In this document: positions 14,047-21,624 of the stretch, piece by piece
Layout of the letters: every line of letters starts with the position of its first letter
How positions within the stretch are numbered: position 1 is the first letter of the stretch
Source: JACDAN01 sp046729215
GTDB taxonomy: Bacteria > Actinomycetota > Thermoleophilia > Gaiellales > Gaiellaceae
Direction: 5' to 3'
Assembly: GCA_046729215.1 (NCBI GenBank)
Contig: JBKPGE010000254.1
Location: forward strand, 1-30,552
DNA: 30,552 nucleotides
Position numbers and translations under genes: made by a program
The notes under the pieces: model-generated
Databases searched by the model: none
The model's input: the letters and a program-made list of their open reading frames with translations, nothing else
Told to the model about the DNA's origin: nothing

Positions 14047-15915
14047 ATGAGGCTGACGGCCGCGCAGGCGCTCGTCCGCTTCCTGGCCGCGCAGCACGTC
14101 GAACGGGACGGCGTCGAGCACCAGTTCTTCGGCGGCTGCTTCGGGATCTTCGGCCACGGAAACGTCGCCGGCATCGGCGAGGCGCTCTACGAGAGCCCAG
14201 AGCTCTTGACCTACTACCAGGCCCGCAACGAGCAGGCGATGGTGCATACCGCGTCGGGTTACGCGCGCATGAGGAACCGGCTCGGGACGCTCGCCTGCAC
14301 GACGTCGATCGGGCCAGGCGCAACCAACCTCGTCACGGGCGCGGCGCTCGCGACGGTCAACCGGCTTCCCGTCCTGCTGATTCCGGGCGACGTCTTCGCC
14401 TCGCGCCGGCCGGATCCGGTGCTCCAGCAGCTTGAGGTGCCGTGGCGCGGAGACGTCTCGGTCAACGACTCGCTGCAGCCTGTGTCTCGCTACTTCGACC
14501 GGATCGAGCGGCCCGAGCAGCTCATTCCCGCCGCGCTGTCGGCGATGCGGGTCCTGGTCGATCAGGCGGAGACCGGCGCCGTGACGCTGGCGTTTCCCCA
14601 GGACGTGCAGGCCGAGGCCTCCGAGTTTCCGGACGAGTTCCTCGAACGCCGCATCTGGCACATCCCGAGGCCGCTCCCCGACGCCGACTCGCTGGCGGCA
14701 GCAGCGGCGGCGATCCGAGAGGCACGGCGGCCGCTGCTCGTGGCCGGGGGCGGGGTCATCTACTCGGAGGCGACGGACGCCTTGCGGCAGCTCGCCGAAG
14801 CGACGGGGATCCCGGTCGGAGAGACGCAGGCGGGCAAAGGATCGCTCCCGTACGACCATTCGTCCGCGCTCGGCGCGATCGGCGTGACGGGAACATTTGC
14901 CGCCAACCAAGTCGCTGCTCAGGCCGACGTCGTGATCGGCGTCGGGACGCGGTGGACGGACTTCACGACCGCTTCGAAAACGGTCTTCGCGGGCGACCCC
15001 CGCTTCGTGAACGTCAACATCGCCGGCTTTGACGCGGCGAAGCTCGGAGCGCTGTCGCTGGTCGCCGACGCGCGTGCGACGCTCGAGCGATTGACGGAGC
15101 TGCTGGAGGGCTACGCCGTCGACCGCGGCTACCACGAGGAGGCGGCGCGGCTGAACCGCGAATGGGACGCCGAAGTCTCGCGGCTGTACGAGCTCGGGCA
15201 CGCGCCCCTGCCTGCGCAGAGCGAGGTGATCGGCGCCGTCAACGCCGCCTCGGAGCCGACCGACGTAGTCGTCTGCGCCGCAGGCGCCATGCCCGGCGAC
15301 CTGCACAAGCTCTGGCGCACGCGCGACACGAAGGGCTACCACGTCGAGTACGGGTACTCCTGCATGGGTTACGAGATCGCCGGCGGCCTGGGTGTGAAGA
15401 TGGCCGCGCCTGACCGCGAGGTCTACGTGCTGGTCGGTGACGGCTCGTACCTGATGCTCTCCAGCGAGATCGTCACCTCGATCCAGGAAGGCCTGAAGCT
15501 GACGATCGTCCTCGTCGACAACCACGGCTTCAACTCGATCGGGTCGCTGTCGCGGTCGCTCGGGACGGACGGCTTCGGCACGCAGTACCGCTACCGCCGG
15601 AACGGGTCGCTCGGGCTCGACAGCGAGTCCTCTCCCGCGCCGCTCCTGCCGGTCGATCTCGCCGCGAACGCCGAGTCGCTCGGGGCGCGCGTGATCCGGT
15701 GCGGAACGATCGACGAGCTCCGCGCCGGGCTCGACGAGGCGAAGCAGTCCGAATCGACAGTCGTGGTGGCCGTCGAGGTGGACCGATACGAGGGCGTGCC
15801 GAGCTACGAGAGCTGGTGGGACGTGCCTGTCGCGGAGGTGTCCGAGGTCGACAGCGTCCGCGCGGCCCGGAAGGCGTACGAGGAGGCCCGGAAGCGCGAG
15901 CGAACGCCGCTGTGA
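14047..15915 (+). CDS. iolD: 3D-(3,5/4)-trihydroxycyclohexane-1,2-dione hydrolase
   Basis: A 622-residue thiamine-diphosphate enzyme. The N-terminal domain has FGIFGHGNVAGIGEAL and YYQARNEQAMVHTASGYAR, which includes the conserved glutamate that activates the cofactor. A central domain follows, then the diphosphate-binding motif GDGSYLMLSSEIVTS, which ends in the conserved asparagine of VDNHGFNSIGS. NGSLGLDSESSPAPLLPVDLA is characteristic of IolD. It opens the inositol-derived ring to 5-deoxy-glucuronate. The ATG at 14047 matches the family start (MRLTAAQALVRFL) and sits 5 nt after GGAGAGG. The frame is open back to a GTG at 13969, but that part lies in the structured leader. It overlaps the next gene through GTGA. 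Confidence 0.93.
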   Translation: MRLTAAQALVRFLAAQHVERDGVEHQFFGGCFGIFGHGNVAGIGEALYESPELLTYYQARNEQAMVHTASGYARMRNRLGTLACTTSIGPGATNLVTGAALATVNRLPVLLIPGDVFASRRPDPVLQQLEVPWRGDVSVNDSLQPVSRYFDRIERPEQLIPAALSAMRVLVDQAETGAVTLAFPQDVQAEASEFPDEFLERRIWHIPRPLPDADSLAAAAAAIREARRPLLVAGGGVIYSEATDALRQLAEATGIPVGETQAGKGSLPYDHSSALGAIGVTGTFAANQVAAQADVVIGVGTRWTDFTTASKTVFAGDPRFVNVNIAGFDAAKLGALSLVADARATLERLTELLEGYAVDRGYHEEAARLNREWDAEVSRLYELGHAPLPAQSEVIGAVNAASEPTDVVVCAAGAMPGDLHKLWRTRDTKGYHVEYGYSCMGYEIAGGLGVKMAAPDREVYVLVGDGSYLMLSSEIVTSIQEGLKLTIVLVDNHGFNSIGSLSRSLGTDGFGTQYRYRRNGSLGLDSESSPAPLLPVDLAANAESLGARVIRCGTIDELRAGLDEAKQSESTVVVAVEVDRYEGVPSYESWWDVPVAEVSEVDSVRAARKAYEEARKRERTPL

Positions 15916-16796
15916 TCGAGGCGGCGGTGCTGGGACGGGTCGGCGTCGACCTCTACCCGAACGAGATCGAGACACCGCTACGCTCCGTGCGGACCTTCAC
16001 GCGGTTCGTCGGCGGCTTCGCGGGCAACCTCTCGACCGGGCTTGCGCGCCTCGGCGTCAGGAGTGCGATCGTCTCGCGTGTGGGCGACGACGGGCACGGA
16101 GAGTTCGTGCGGGATTGGCTCGCCGAGGAAGGCGTCGACGTGCGCTTCCTCGCCACCGATCCTTACTGGCTGACGCCTCCGACCTTCTGCGAGGTCTGGC
16201 CGCCCGACAACTTTCCGATCCTCTTCTACCGGCGTCCGACGGCGCCGGACTGGCAGCTTGCGCCGGACGACTTCGATCGGGAGGAGATCGCGGGTGCGGC
16301 GCTGCTCTACGCGACCGGAACGGGGCTCGCGCAGTCGCCGAGCCGCGAGACGACGCTCGAGGCGCTGCGCGCGCACCGCGGAACGACGATCTTCGATCTC
16401 GACTGGCGGCCGTCCCTGTGGAACGAACCGGGCGAGTACCCACCGCTTGCGGCCGAGGCGGCCGCCGCTTCGGAGATCGTGATCGGAAACGAGGAGGAGG
16501 TCGCGGCCGCGGAGCTCCGAGACGTCCCCCGGCTCGTCCTCAAGCGCGGAGAGCGAGGCGCCACTGTCTACGACGAGGGCGAGGCGACCGACGTCCCTGG
16601 GTATCCGGTCGAGGTCGTGAACGGGCTGGGGGCGGGGGACGCATTCGCGGCTGCCGTCGGCCACGGACTCCTCCGGGGACTGTCCCTCGTCGAAGTCGCG
16701 CGGCGCGGAACGGTGGCCGGGGCGCTCGTCGCCGCGCAGCTTGCCTGCTCGGAGGCCATGCCCCGCCTCGAGGATCTGGAAGCGGCCCTCGTGTGA
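15912..16796 (+). CDS. iolC: 5-dehydro-2-deoxygluconokinase (PfkB family)
   Basis: A 294-residue sugar kinase. The N-terminal GRVGVDLYPNEIETPL and FVGGFAGNLSTGLARLG form the PfkB substrate-binding part. FDLDWRPSLW matches the IolC version of the mid-domain motif. The C-terminal NGLGAGDAFAAAVGHGLLRG contains the catalytic aspartate and anion hole. It phosphorylates 2-deoxy-5-keto-gluconate. It is the plain kinase, without the fused aldolase domain found in some IolC proteins. The GTG at 15912 overlaps the iolD stop and gives the correct N-terminus; anything further upstream lies in iolD. Coupled to iolB by a 4-nt overlap. Confidence 0.9.
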   Translation: MIEAAVLGRVGVDLYPNEIETPLRSVRTFTRFVGGFAGNLSTGLARLGVRSAIVSRVGDDGHGEFVRDWLAEEGVDVRFLATDPYWLTPPTFCEVWPPDNFPILFYRRPTAPDWQLAPDDFDREEIAGAALLYATGTGLAQSPSRETTLEALRAHRGTTIFDLDWRPSLWNEPGEYPPLAAEAAAASEIVIGNEEEVAAAELRDVPRLVLKRGERGATVYDEGEATDVPGYPVEVVNGLGAGDAFAAAVGHGLLRGLSLVEVARRGTVAGALVAAQLACSEAMPRLEDLEAALV

Positions 16797-17596
16797 GCGA
16801 GCTCCTGCGTGCGGGCGACTGGGACGCGGTCACGCCCGAGAGCGCGGGCTGGCGCTACCTGTCGTTTCGCGTCGAGACGGGCTCCTTCTCGGCGGAAACC
16901 GAGGACGAGGAGATCTGCCTGGTGGCGCTCGGGGGCAGCTGCCGCGTCGAGGCCGCGGGCGAGAGCTGGGAGCTCGGCGGGCGCGCGAACGTCTTCGCCG
17001 GCATGCCGTGGGCGCTCTATCTCCCGCGTGAGTCGTCGTACCGCGTGGAAGGTGACGCAGAGGTGGCCGTGTGCGGGGCGCTCTGCGAGCAGCAGCGCGA
17101 GCCCGTATCGATCGGCCCGCAGGACGTCGAGATCGAGGTGCGCGGCGCCGGCAATGCGACGCGCCAGATCAACCACATCGTGAAGCCGGAGTTCCCAGCG
17201 GAGCGGCTGCTCGTCGTGGAGGTCTTCACGCCGTCCGGCAACTGGTCGAGCTACCCGCCGCACAAGCACGACGAGGACCACCCGCCCGGCGAGGTGGTCC
17301 TGGAAGAGATCTACTACTACCGCGCCGCGCGACCCGAGGCATTCGCGGTCCAGCGCCTCTACAGCCCCCGCCACGACCTCGACGTCACGGTGACGGTCCG
17401 CGACGGCGACCTGATGCTCGTCCCCTACGGCTACCACACGACCTGCGCGGCGCAGGGCTACGACCTCTACTACCTGAACGCGCTCGCCGGGGACAGGCGC
17501 TCGATGGCGGCTTCCGACGACCCGCAGCTCGCCTGGATTCGCGCCGCGTGGGAGACGATGAAGAAGGATCCACGTGTGCCGCTCGTGACGCCGTAA
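16793..17596 (+). CDS. iolB: 5-deoxy-glucuronate isomerase
   Basis: A 267-residue double cupin of the IolB family. The second cupin has YPPHKHDED (about residues 154-162), then EVVLEEIYYYR, and GYHTTCAAQGYDLYYLNALAG. The two histidines, the glutamate and the later histidine are the metal ligands expected for this family. ATRQINHIVKPEFPAERLLVVE is another conserved block. It converts 5-deoxy-glucuronate to 2-deoxy-5-keto-gluconate, the substrate of the preceding kinase. The GTG at 16793 overlaps the iolC stop (GTGA); the stop TAA overlaps the next ATG by one base. Confidence 0.93.
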   Translation: MSELLRAGDWDAVTPESAGWRYLSFRVETGSFSAETEDEEICLVALGGSCRVEAAGESWELGGRANVFAGMPWALYLPRESSYRVEGDAEVAVCGALCEQQREPVSIGPQDVEIEVRGAGNATRQINHIVKPEFPAERLLVVEVFTPSGNWSSYPPHKHDEDHPPGEVVLEEIYYYRAARPEAFAVQRLYSPRHDLDVTVTVRDGDLMLVPYGYHTTCAAQGYDLYYLNALAGDRRSMAASDDPQLAWIRAAWETMKKDPRVPLVTP

Positions 17597-18402
17597 TGCG
17601 GATCGCGAATGCCCCCGTGAGCTACGGCGCGTTCGAACTGACCCTCGGCGTCCTTACCAACGTTCCCGGTCCCGAGGACGTCCTCGACGCCATCGCCGCC
17701 GCCGGATACGAAGGGACCGAGCTGGGGCCGCTCGGCTACTTCGGCGATGCACCGACGTTGCGCTGGCGGCTCGAACGGCACGGCCTCGAGCTCGCCGGCG
17801 CCTTTATCGAACTTCGGTTCGGCGACGGAGACTTCAGCGCGCTCGACGCGACCCTTGACCTGCTCGAGCAGGTTGCGGCGGCGCCGGTCCTCGCCGACAA
17901 GGGGCCGCGCGACGGCGACGTCGACCTCGATAGCGTCGCCCGCGCTGTCGACCACGCGCGGAGCCATGGCCTCGAGCCGGTCTTCCACCATCACATGGGG
18001 ACGCGCGTGCAGACGCCGGCCGAGATCGAGCGCCTGCTCGAGGGCACCGACGTTGCGCTCCTCCTCGACACGGGCCATCTGACGGCGGCCGGGGGCGATG
18101 CGGTCGCGGCCCTTCGCGACTGGCGCGACCGAGTCGGGCACGTGCACCTGAAAGACGTGCGGCTCGACGTTCTCCGAGCGACCACCACATGGGACGAGGC
18201 CTGGCGCAGAGGCGTCTTCTGCGAGCTCGGCGCCGGCGACGTCGACCTCGACGGGTTCCTCTCGCAGCTGATGAAGGGCGGCTACGACGGTTGGCTCGTC
18301 GTCGAGCAGGACTGGGTGCCCGGCCCCGACGACGACCCCGCACCGCAGATCGAGGCGCAGGCGCGAAACCGGCGCTGGCTCGCCGACCATGCCGGGCTCT
18401 GA
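17596..18402 (+). CDS. iolE: Inosose dehydratase (TIM-barrel sugar isomerase/epimerase family)
   Basis: A 268-residue AP-endonuclease-2-type TIM barrel. The N-terminus ANAPVSYGAFELT is the IolE start motif. FHHHMGTRVQTPAEIE (about residue 129), LLLDTGHLTAAGGD and GHVHLKDVRLDV carry the conserved metal-binding histidines and aspartate, and FCELGAGDVDLDGF the last ligand region. It dehydrates 2-keto-myo-inositol to the dione that IolD hydrolyses. The assignment over a generic sugar-phosphate isomerase rests on these motifs and on its place as the last gene of the iol set. The start shares one base with the iolB stop. It is followed after 18 nt by a regulator gene, and no terminator is seen. Confidence 0.88.
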   Translation: MRIANAPVSYGAFELTLGVLTNVPGPEDVLDAIAAAGYEGTELGPLGYFGDAPTLRWRLERHGLELAGAFIELRFGDGDFSALDATLDLLEQVAAAPVLADKGPRDGDVDLDSVARAVDHARSHGLEPVFHHHMGTRVQTPAEIERLLEGTDVALLLDTGHLTAAGGDAVAALRDWRDRVGHVHLKDVRLDVLRATTTWDEAWRRGVFCELGAGDVDLDGFLSQLMKGGYDGWLVVEQDWVPGPDDDPAPQIEAQARNRRWLADHAGL

Positions 18403-18420
18403 TCCGTAGGCTGACTCCAG

Positions 18421-18993
18421 GTGAGCGAGAGCCCGGAAATCAACTCGGTCGGCGACCTCGTCCTGACCGATCCCGAGGCGATGCGCGCGCTGGCTCACCC
18501 GATCCGGCTCGCGCTGCTCGACCGCCTACAGCGCGAAGGGTCGGCGACGGCCGGCGAGCTCGCCGCCGAGCTAGAGGTGCCGGCACGTCCGATCCGCGAG
18601 CATCTCCAGGAGCTCGAGACATTCGGGTTCATGAAACCCGGGGAAGAGGACGATTCCTGGAGCGCGGTCACCAAGGGCCTCATCTTCGAGATTCCAGACG
18701 ATCCCGAAGGGCAGGGGGTGGCCCGGCAGCTCAGCAACATGATGCTCTTGCGGTCCGGCGACCTTCCGGCGCAGTGGGCCGCCGAGCACGAGCCCCGGCT
18801 TGGGCCCGTGTGGGTCCGCGCCGCCGGCGTCATCAACAGCAGGGTCACCCTGACACCCGACGAGCTTCGCGGCCTTCAGGAAGGGGTCGAGCAACTGCTC
18901 GAGCCCTTCATCACGCGCGACGCCGACGACATCCCGTTCGGCGCTACCCGGGTGCGGATCCTGGGCTACTTCCTCCCCGAGGCCGACGAGTGA
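18421..18993 (+). CDS. ArsR-like winged-helix regulator
   Basis: A 190-residue protein with an ArsR-type winged helix at about residues 15-75 (ALAHPIRLALLDRLQREG, TAGELAAELEVPARPIREHL). It is followed by a longer C-terminal region (FEIPDDPEGQGVARQLSNMM ... LTPDELRGLQEGVEQLLEPF) seen in helix-turn-helix proteins that carry an extra dimerisation or ligand part. No metal-binding cysteine cluster is visible. The GTG at 18421 has no Shine-Dalgarno sequence, and a -10-like TAGGCT ends 8 nt upstream, so a leaderless transcript is possible. It overlaps the AraC-type gene by 4 nt. Whether it controls the iol genes or the downstream VOC gene is unknown. Confidence 0.8.
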   Translation: MSESPEINSVGDLVLTDPEAMRALAHPIRLALLDRLQREGSATAGELAAELEVPARPIREHLQELETFGFMKPGEEDDSWSAVTKGLIFEIPDDPEGQGVARQLSNMMLLRSGDLPAQWAAEHEPRLGPVWVRAAGVINSRVTLTPDELRGLQEGVEQLLEPFITRDADDIPFGATRVRILGYFLPEADE

Positions 18994-19424
18994 CCTACGC
19001 GCATCCCGCCCGACATCTACTCAGAGCGAAGGACCTCGTTGACGCCCGCTATCGCGATCCCCTTGATGTACCGACTCTCGCGCGCGCCGCGCGCCTCTCG
19101 CCCGCGCACTTCAGCCGCGAGTTCCGCCGCGCCTTCGGCGAGCCGCCCCATCGCTACCTGCTGATGCGTCGGATGGAGCGGGCGGCCGCGCTCCTCCGGA
19201 ACACGGACCGGACGGTCGCGGAGATCTGTCTGAACGTCGGCCTCCGGAGCGTCGGCTCGTTCACCACGACCTTCCATCGGACGTTCGGCGTGAGTCCGAC
19301 TGCCTACCGGGCCGCCCACCCGCCGGCGCTCGAGCGCGCCCGCGTGCCGACCTGCATCCTGCTCGCCCTCGCCCGACCGTCATCCAGCACGTTTGGAGAA
19401 GACGGCCGGGCGCGCTCCGACTAA
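18990..19424 (+). CDS. AraC-family regulator consisting of the DNA-binding domain only
   Basis: A 144-residue protein with the two helix-turn-helix motifs of AraC (LDVPTLARAARLSPAHFSRE, then RTVAEICLNVGLRSVGSFTT) and the signature FHRTFGVSPTAYRA. There is no N-terminal ligand domain, so it resembles MarA/SoxS-type proteins or the short AraC proteins that sit next to VOC genes in actinobacteria. After the domain there is a 35-residue tail of no clear structure. The GTG start overlaps the preceding stop. It is probably co-regulated with the ArsR-like gene and the VOC gene 33 nt downstream. Confidence 0.85.
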   Translation: MTYAHPARHLLRAKDLVDARYRDPLDVPTLARAARLSPAHFSREFRRAFGEPPHRYLLMRRMERAAALLRNTDRTVAEICLNVGLRSVGSFTTTFHRTFGVSPTAYRAAHPPALERARVPTCILLALARPSSSTFGEDGRARSD

Positions 19425-19457
19425 CGTCGCCCGCGACCTACGACACAGGAGGACGAA

Positions 19458-19883
19458 GTGCTGAAGCAGCTCACCAACGTCCAGGTGTGGGTGGACGATC
19501 AGGACGAGGCTCTCGCTTTCTACACCGAGAAGCTGGGACTCGAGCTCCGGGAGGACGTCACCGTTCCGGAGATGGGCAACTTCCGCTGGCTCAGCGTCGG
19601 CGTGCCCGGCCAGCCGGATGTCGCCATCGTGCTCATGGCTGTGCCCGGCCCGCCGGTGTTCGAAGAGGAGACGCGCGAGCAGATCAAGTCGCTGCTGGCC
19701 AAAGGCGCCTCCGGCGGCCTCTTCTTCGCCACCGATGACGTTCAGCGCGCATACGAAGAGCTCAAGAGCCGCGGAGTCGAGTTTCAGCAGGAACCGACGG
19801 AGCAGCCCTACGGCATCGACGCCGGTTTCCGCGACCCCTCTGGCAATTCGATGCGCATGGCGCAGCGCTCAGATATCGGCTGA
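19458..19883 (+). CDS. VOC superfamily (glyoxalase/bleomycin-resistance-like) protein
   Basis: A 141-residue protein with two beta-alpha-beta-beta-beta units, as in glyoxalase I, extradiol dioxygenases and bleomycin-binding proteins. The first unit is LTNVQVWVDDQDEALAFYTE; the second holds GGLFFATDDVQRAYEELKSR, GVEFQQEPTEQPYG and the terminal FRDPSGNSMRMAQ. The GTG start has an AGGAGG site 6 nt upstream. The substrate is unknown; metal-dependent or simple binding roles are both possible. The context with an HTH-only AraC protein is frequent and suggests that the regulator controls this gene. Confidence 0.87.
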   Translation: MLKQLTNVQVWVDDQDEALAFYTEKLGLELREDVTVPEMGNFRWLSVGVPGQPDVAIVLMAVPGPPVFEEETREQIKSLLAKGASGGLFFATDDVQRAYEELKSRGVEFQQEPTEQPYGIDAGFRDPSGNSMRMAQRSDIG

Positions 19884-19899
19884 CGGCTCGAGAAGTGAG

Positions 19900-21000
19900 G
19901 TGCTCGGGCAGCGCGCACTGAACCGCACGTTGCTCAAGCGCCAGCTGCTCTTGCGGCGGGTCGACATGCCGGTGTCCGCCGCGCTCGAGGACCTGGTGGG
20001 CCTGCAGGCGCAGGCGCCGATGCCGCCCTACTACGCCCTCTGGTCGCGGCTGGACGGCTTCGACCCGCACGGGCTCGGCCGCATGCTCACCGACCGAGAG
20101 GCGGTGCGGCTCACGCTGATGCGCGGAACCGTGCACCTCGTCACGGTGCGGGACGCGCTCGCCCTGCGTCCGCTCATCCAGCACGTCATCGAACGGGTCC
20201 ACAAAGGTTCGTTCGGACGGCGCATGGACGGCGTCGATCCGACTCGGCTTGCAGCAGCCGTGGACGAGCTGCTCGCCGAGGAGCCGCTGACTGCACGGGA
20301 GCTCGGACGGCGACTCGTCTCGCAAGGCATCGGCGAGGATGTCGAGGCCGTCGGAAACGCGGCCCGGATGTACGTGCCGCTCGTCCAGGTCCCGCCGCGC
20401 GGCGTCTGGGGCGCCGGCGGGCAGGCGAAGTACGCAAGGTTGGAGCCCTGGACCGGCCGCAAGCTCGAGGTCGAGCCGTCGCTCGAAGACCTGATCCTGC
20501 GCTACCTCGGCGCATTCGGCCCCGCCTCGGTGCTCGACATGCAGAAGTGGTCCGGGCTGACGCGGCTCAAGGCGGTCTTCGAGGAGCTGCGGCCCCGGCT
20601 CAGGACCTTCCGCGACGAAAACGGCAGAGAACTCTTCGACCTGCCCGACGCTCCGCGTCCGAGCTCCGATCTGCCGGCGCCGACTCGCTTCCTGGGCGAG
20701 TACGACAACGTGCTGCTCGGACACGCCGACAGGCGCCGGATCATCCCAGAGGACTTCCCGTGGGACGCGATGCTCGCTTCGGCCCGCTTCGTCAACAACC
20801 TGCTCGTCGACGGGATGCTGCGGGCGACGTGGTGGATCGAGCGCGAGGGAAAGCGCCAGGCAACGCTGGCCATTCGGCCGTTCCAGGAGCTCTCACGGGC
20901 TGAGCATGCGGAAGTCGCGGCGGAAGCCCTCCGGATGATCGACGTCGCCGCGGCCGACGTGGGCCGTCGGGACGTGCGCTTCGAGCCGGCCGTCGACTAG
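19900..21000 (+). CDS. Winged-helix DNA-binding protein, HTH_42 / AlkZ-like
   Basis: A 366-residue member of the HTH_42 family (PF06224). The N-terminal LEDLVGLQAQAPMPPYYALW holds a QAQ triplet in the place of the catalytic Q-x-Q of AlkZ-type DNA glycosylases, which unhook bulky alkyl adducts and crosslinks. Three winged-helix units appear to follow (LTARELGRRLVSQG; FGPASVLDMQKWSGLTRLKA), then a beta domain ending PTRFLGEYDNVLLGHADRRR. Many family members are uncharacterised, so repair activity is inference. The GTG at 19900 gives the expected N-terminus (LGQRALNRTLLKRQLL); longer versions would run into the VOC gene. The gap to the VOC gene is 16 nt, so they may be co-transcribed. Confidence 0.8.
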   Translation: MLGQRALNRTLLKRQLLLRRVDMPVSAALEDLVGLQAQAPMPPYYALWSRLDGFDPHGLGRMLTDREAVRLTLMRGTVHLVTVRDALALRPLIQHVIERVHKGSFGRRMDGVDPTRLAAAVDELLAEEPLTARELGRRLVSQGIGEDVEAVGNAARMYVPLVQVPPRGVWGAGGQAKYARLEPWTGRKLEVEPSLEDLILRYLGAFGPASVLDMQKWSGLTRLKAVFEELRPRLRTFRDENGRELFDLPDAPRPSSDLPAPTRFLGEYDNVLLGHADRRRIIPEDFPWDAMLASARFVNNLLVDGMLRATWWIEREGKRQATLAIRPFQELSRAEHAEVAAEALRMIDVAAADVGRRDVRFEPAVD

Positions 21001-21105
21001 CTGAGACCGCCCGACCGAGGCCGTGGCGGATGTACGCCAATGTCGGTTGGACCCGTCCTGTATCCGCGGGGCGGGCCCGCCTCGATTACGGTGAGTCGTC
21101 GAAGC

Positions 21106-21111
21106 TAATAA
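21106..21111 (+). promoter_or_regulatory. -10 element of a likely leaderless transcript
   Basis: TAATAA ends 7 nt before the ATG at 21119, and there is no purine-rich ribosome binding site in between. This is the spacing expected when transcription starts at the initiation codon. No convincing -35 hexamer is seen at 16-18 nt upstream. Confidence 0.45.
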
Positions 21112-21118
21112 CGGCGCT

Positions 21119-21481
21119 ATGAAGTTCCTTGTCACAGCTCTCGTCGCACTCGCCCTCATGGCGGGCGCAGCAGGCGGAGCCGTGCGAAGCGGGCTCAAGG
21201 GCGTCGTGCTGATCGACCCGGCCTTCCCGGTGTGCAGGGTCGGCGTGCCGTGTACGAAGCCCGCGAGATACGTCAGCCTCACCTTCTCGCGCCAGAGCCG
21301 AGTCGTCGCCAGCACCCGCACGGGCGCCGACGGCTCCTACCGGATCACGCTCAAGCCGGGCACGTACGTCGTGGCAGCGCCGAAGCAGCGCGTCGGCTCC
21401 CAGCTCGATCCACACCGGGTGGCCGTCTGCACGGGTCGTTACCGGCGAGTGGTCTTCAAGCTCGACATCGGAATCCAGTAG
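21119..21481 (+). CDS. Small secreted protein with carboxypeptidase-regulatory-like fold
   Basis: A 120-residue protein. Residues 1-21 are a Sec signal peptide (MKFLVTALVALALMAGAAGG) with a likely cut before or near AVRSG. The mature part looks like a transthyretin/carboxypeptidase-regulatory beta sandwich: GLKGVVLIDP, then RYVSLTFSRQSRVVASTRT, GADGSYRITLKPGTYVVAAP, and a final RRVVFKLDIG strand. Three cysteines (VCRVGVPC and AVCTG) could form one disulfide. There is no membrane anchor or sortase signal, so it should be free outside the cell. The function is unknown; this fold is usually structural or adhesive. It stands alone between a plus-strand and a minus-strand unit. Confidence 0.75.
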   Translation: MKFLVTALVALALMAGAAGGAVRSGLKGVVLIDPAFPVCRVGVPCTKPARYVSLTFSRQSRVVASTRTGADGSYRITLKPGTYVVAAPKQRVGSQLDPHRVAVCTGRYRRVVFKLDIGIQ

Positions 21482-21495
21482 ACGGCTGCGCCGTC
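21481..21495 (+). terminator. Short hairpin at the end of the secreted-protein gene
   Basis: GACGGC pairs with GCCGTC around TGC directly at the stop codon. There is no T-tract. It is a weak candidate terminator. The rest of the 143-nt gap up to 21624 shows nothing else I can support. Confidence 0.3.
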
Positions 21496-21624
21496 AGACC
21501 CAGTCCTGTCGGGCCGCATCCCAGGCGAGCTGCAATCGGGTCCGGATCGTCCCACCCCATGGAGTCAGCCGCAGACGGTTTTAGAGAATAAGTGACTCCG
21601 CGCTGCGCTGCTCGGGGCTCGGTT

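Noticed and set aside
14029..15975. A 648-codon open frame antisense to iolD, and similar long antisense frames elsewhere
   Set aside because: High GC content leaves few stops in the opposite frames. The translations are rich in R, P, A and G and show no family motifs, while the sense strand encodes a clear enzyme.
21070..21081. 12-bp palindrome GGCGGGCCCGCC as a terminator of the HTH_42 gene
   Set aside because: It has no loop bases, no T-tract, and consists only of G and C in a GC-rich genome.
21578..21586. GTTTTAGAG, which resembles the start of the Cas9 (type II) CRISPR repeat
   Set aside because: It occurs once, with no repeats or spacers and no cas gene nearby. Nine bases in an AT-richer gap can arise by chance.
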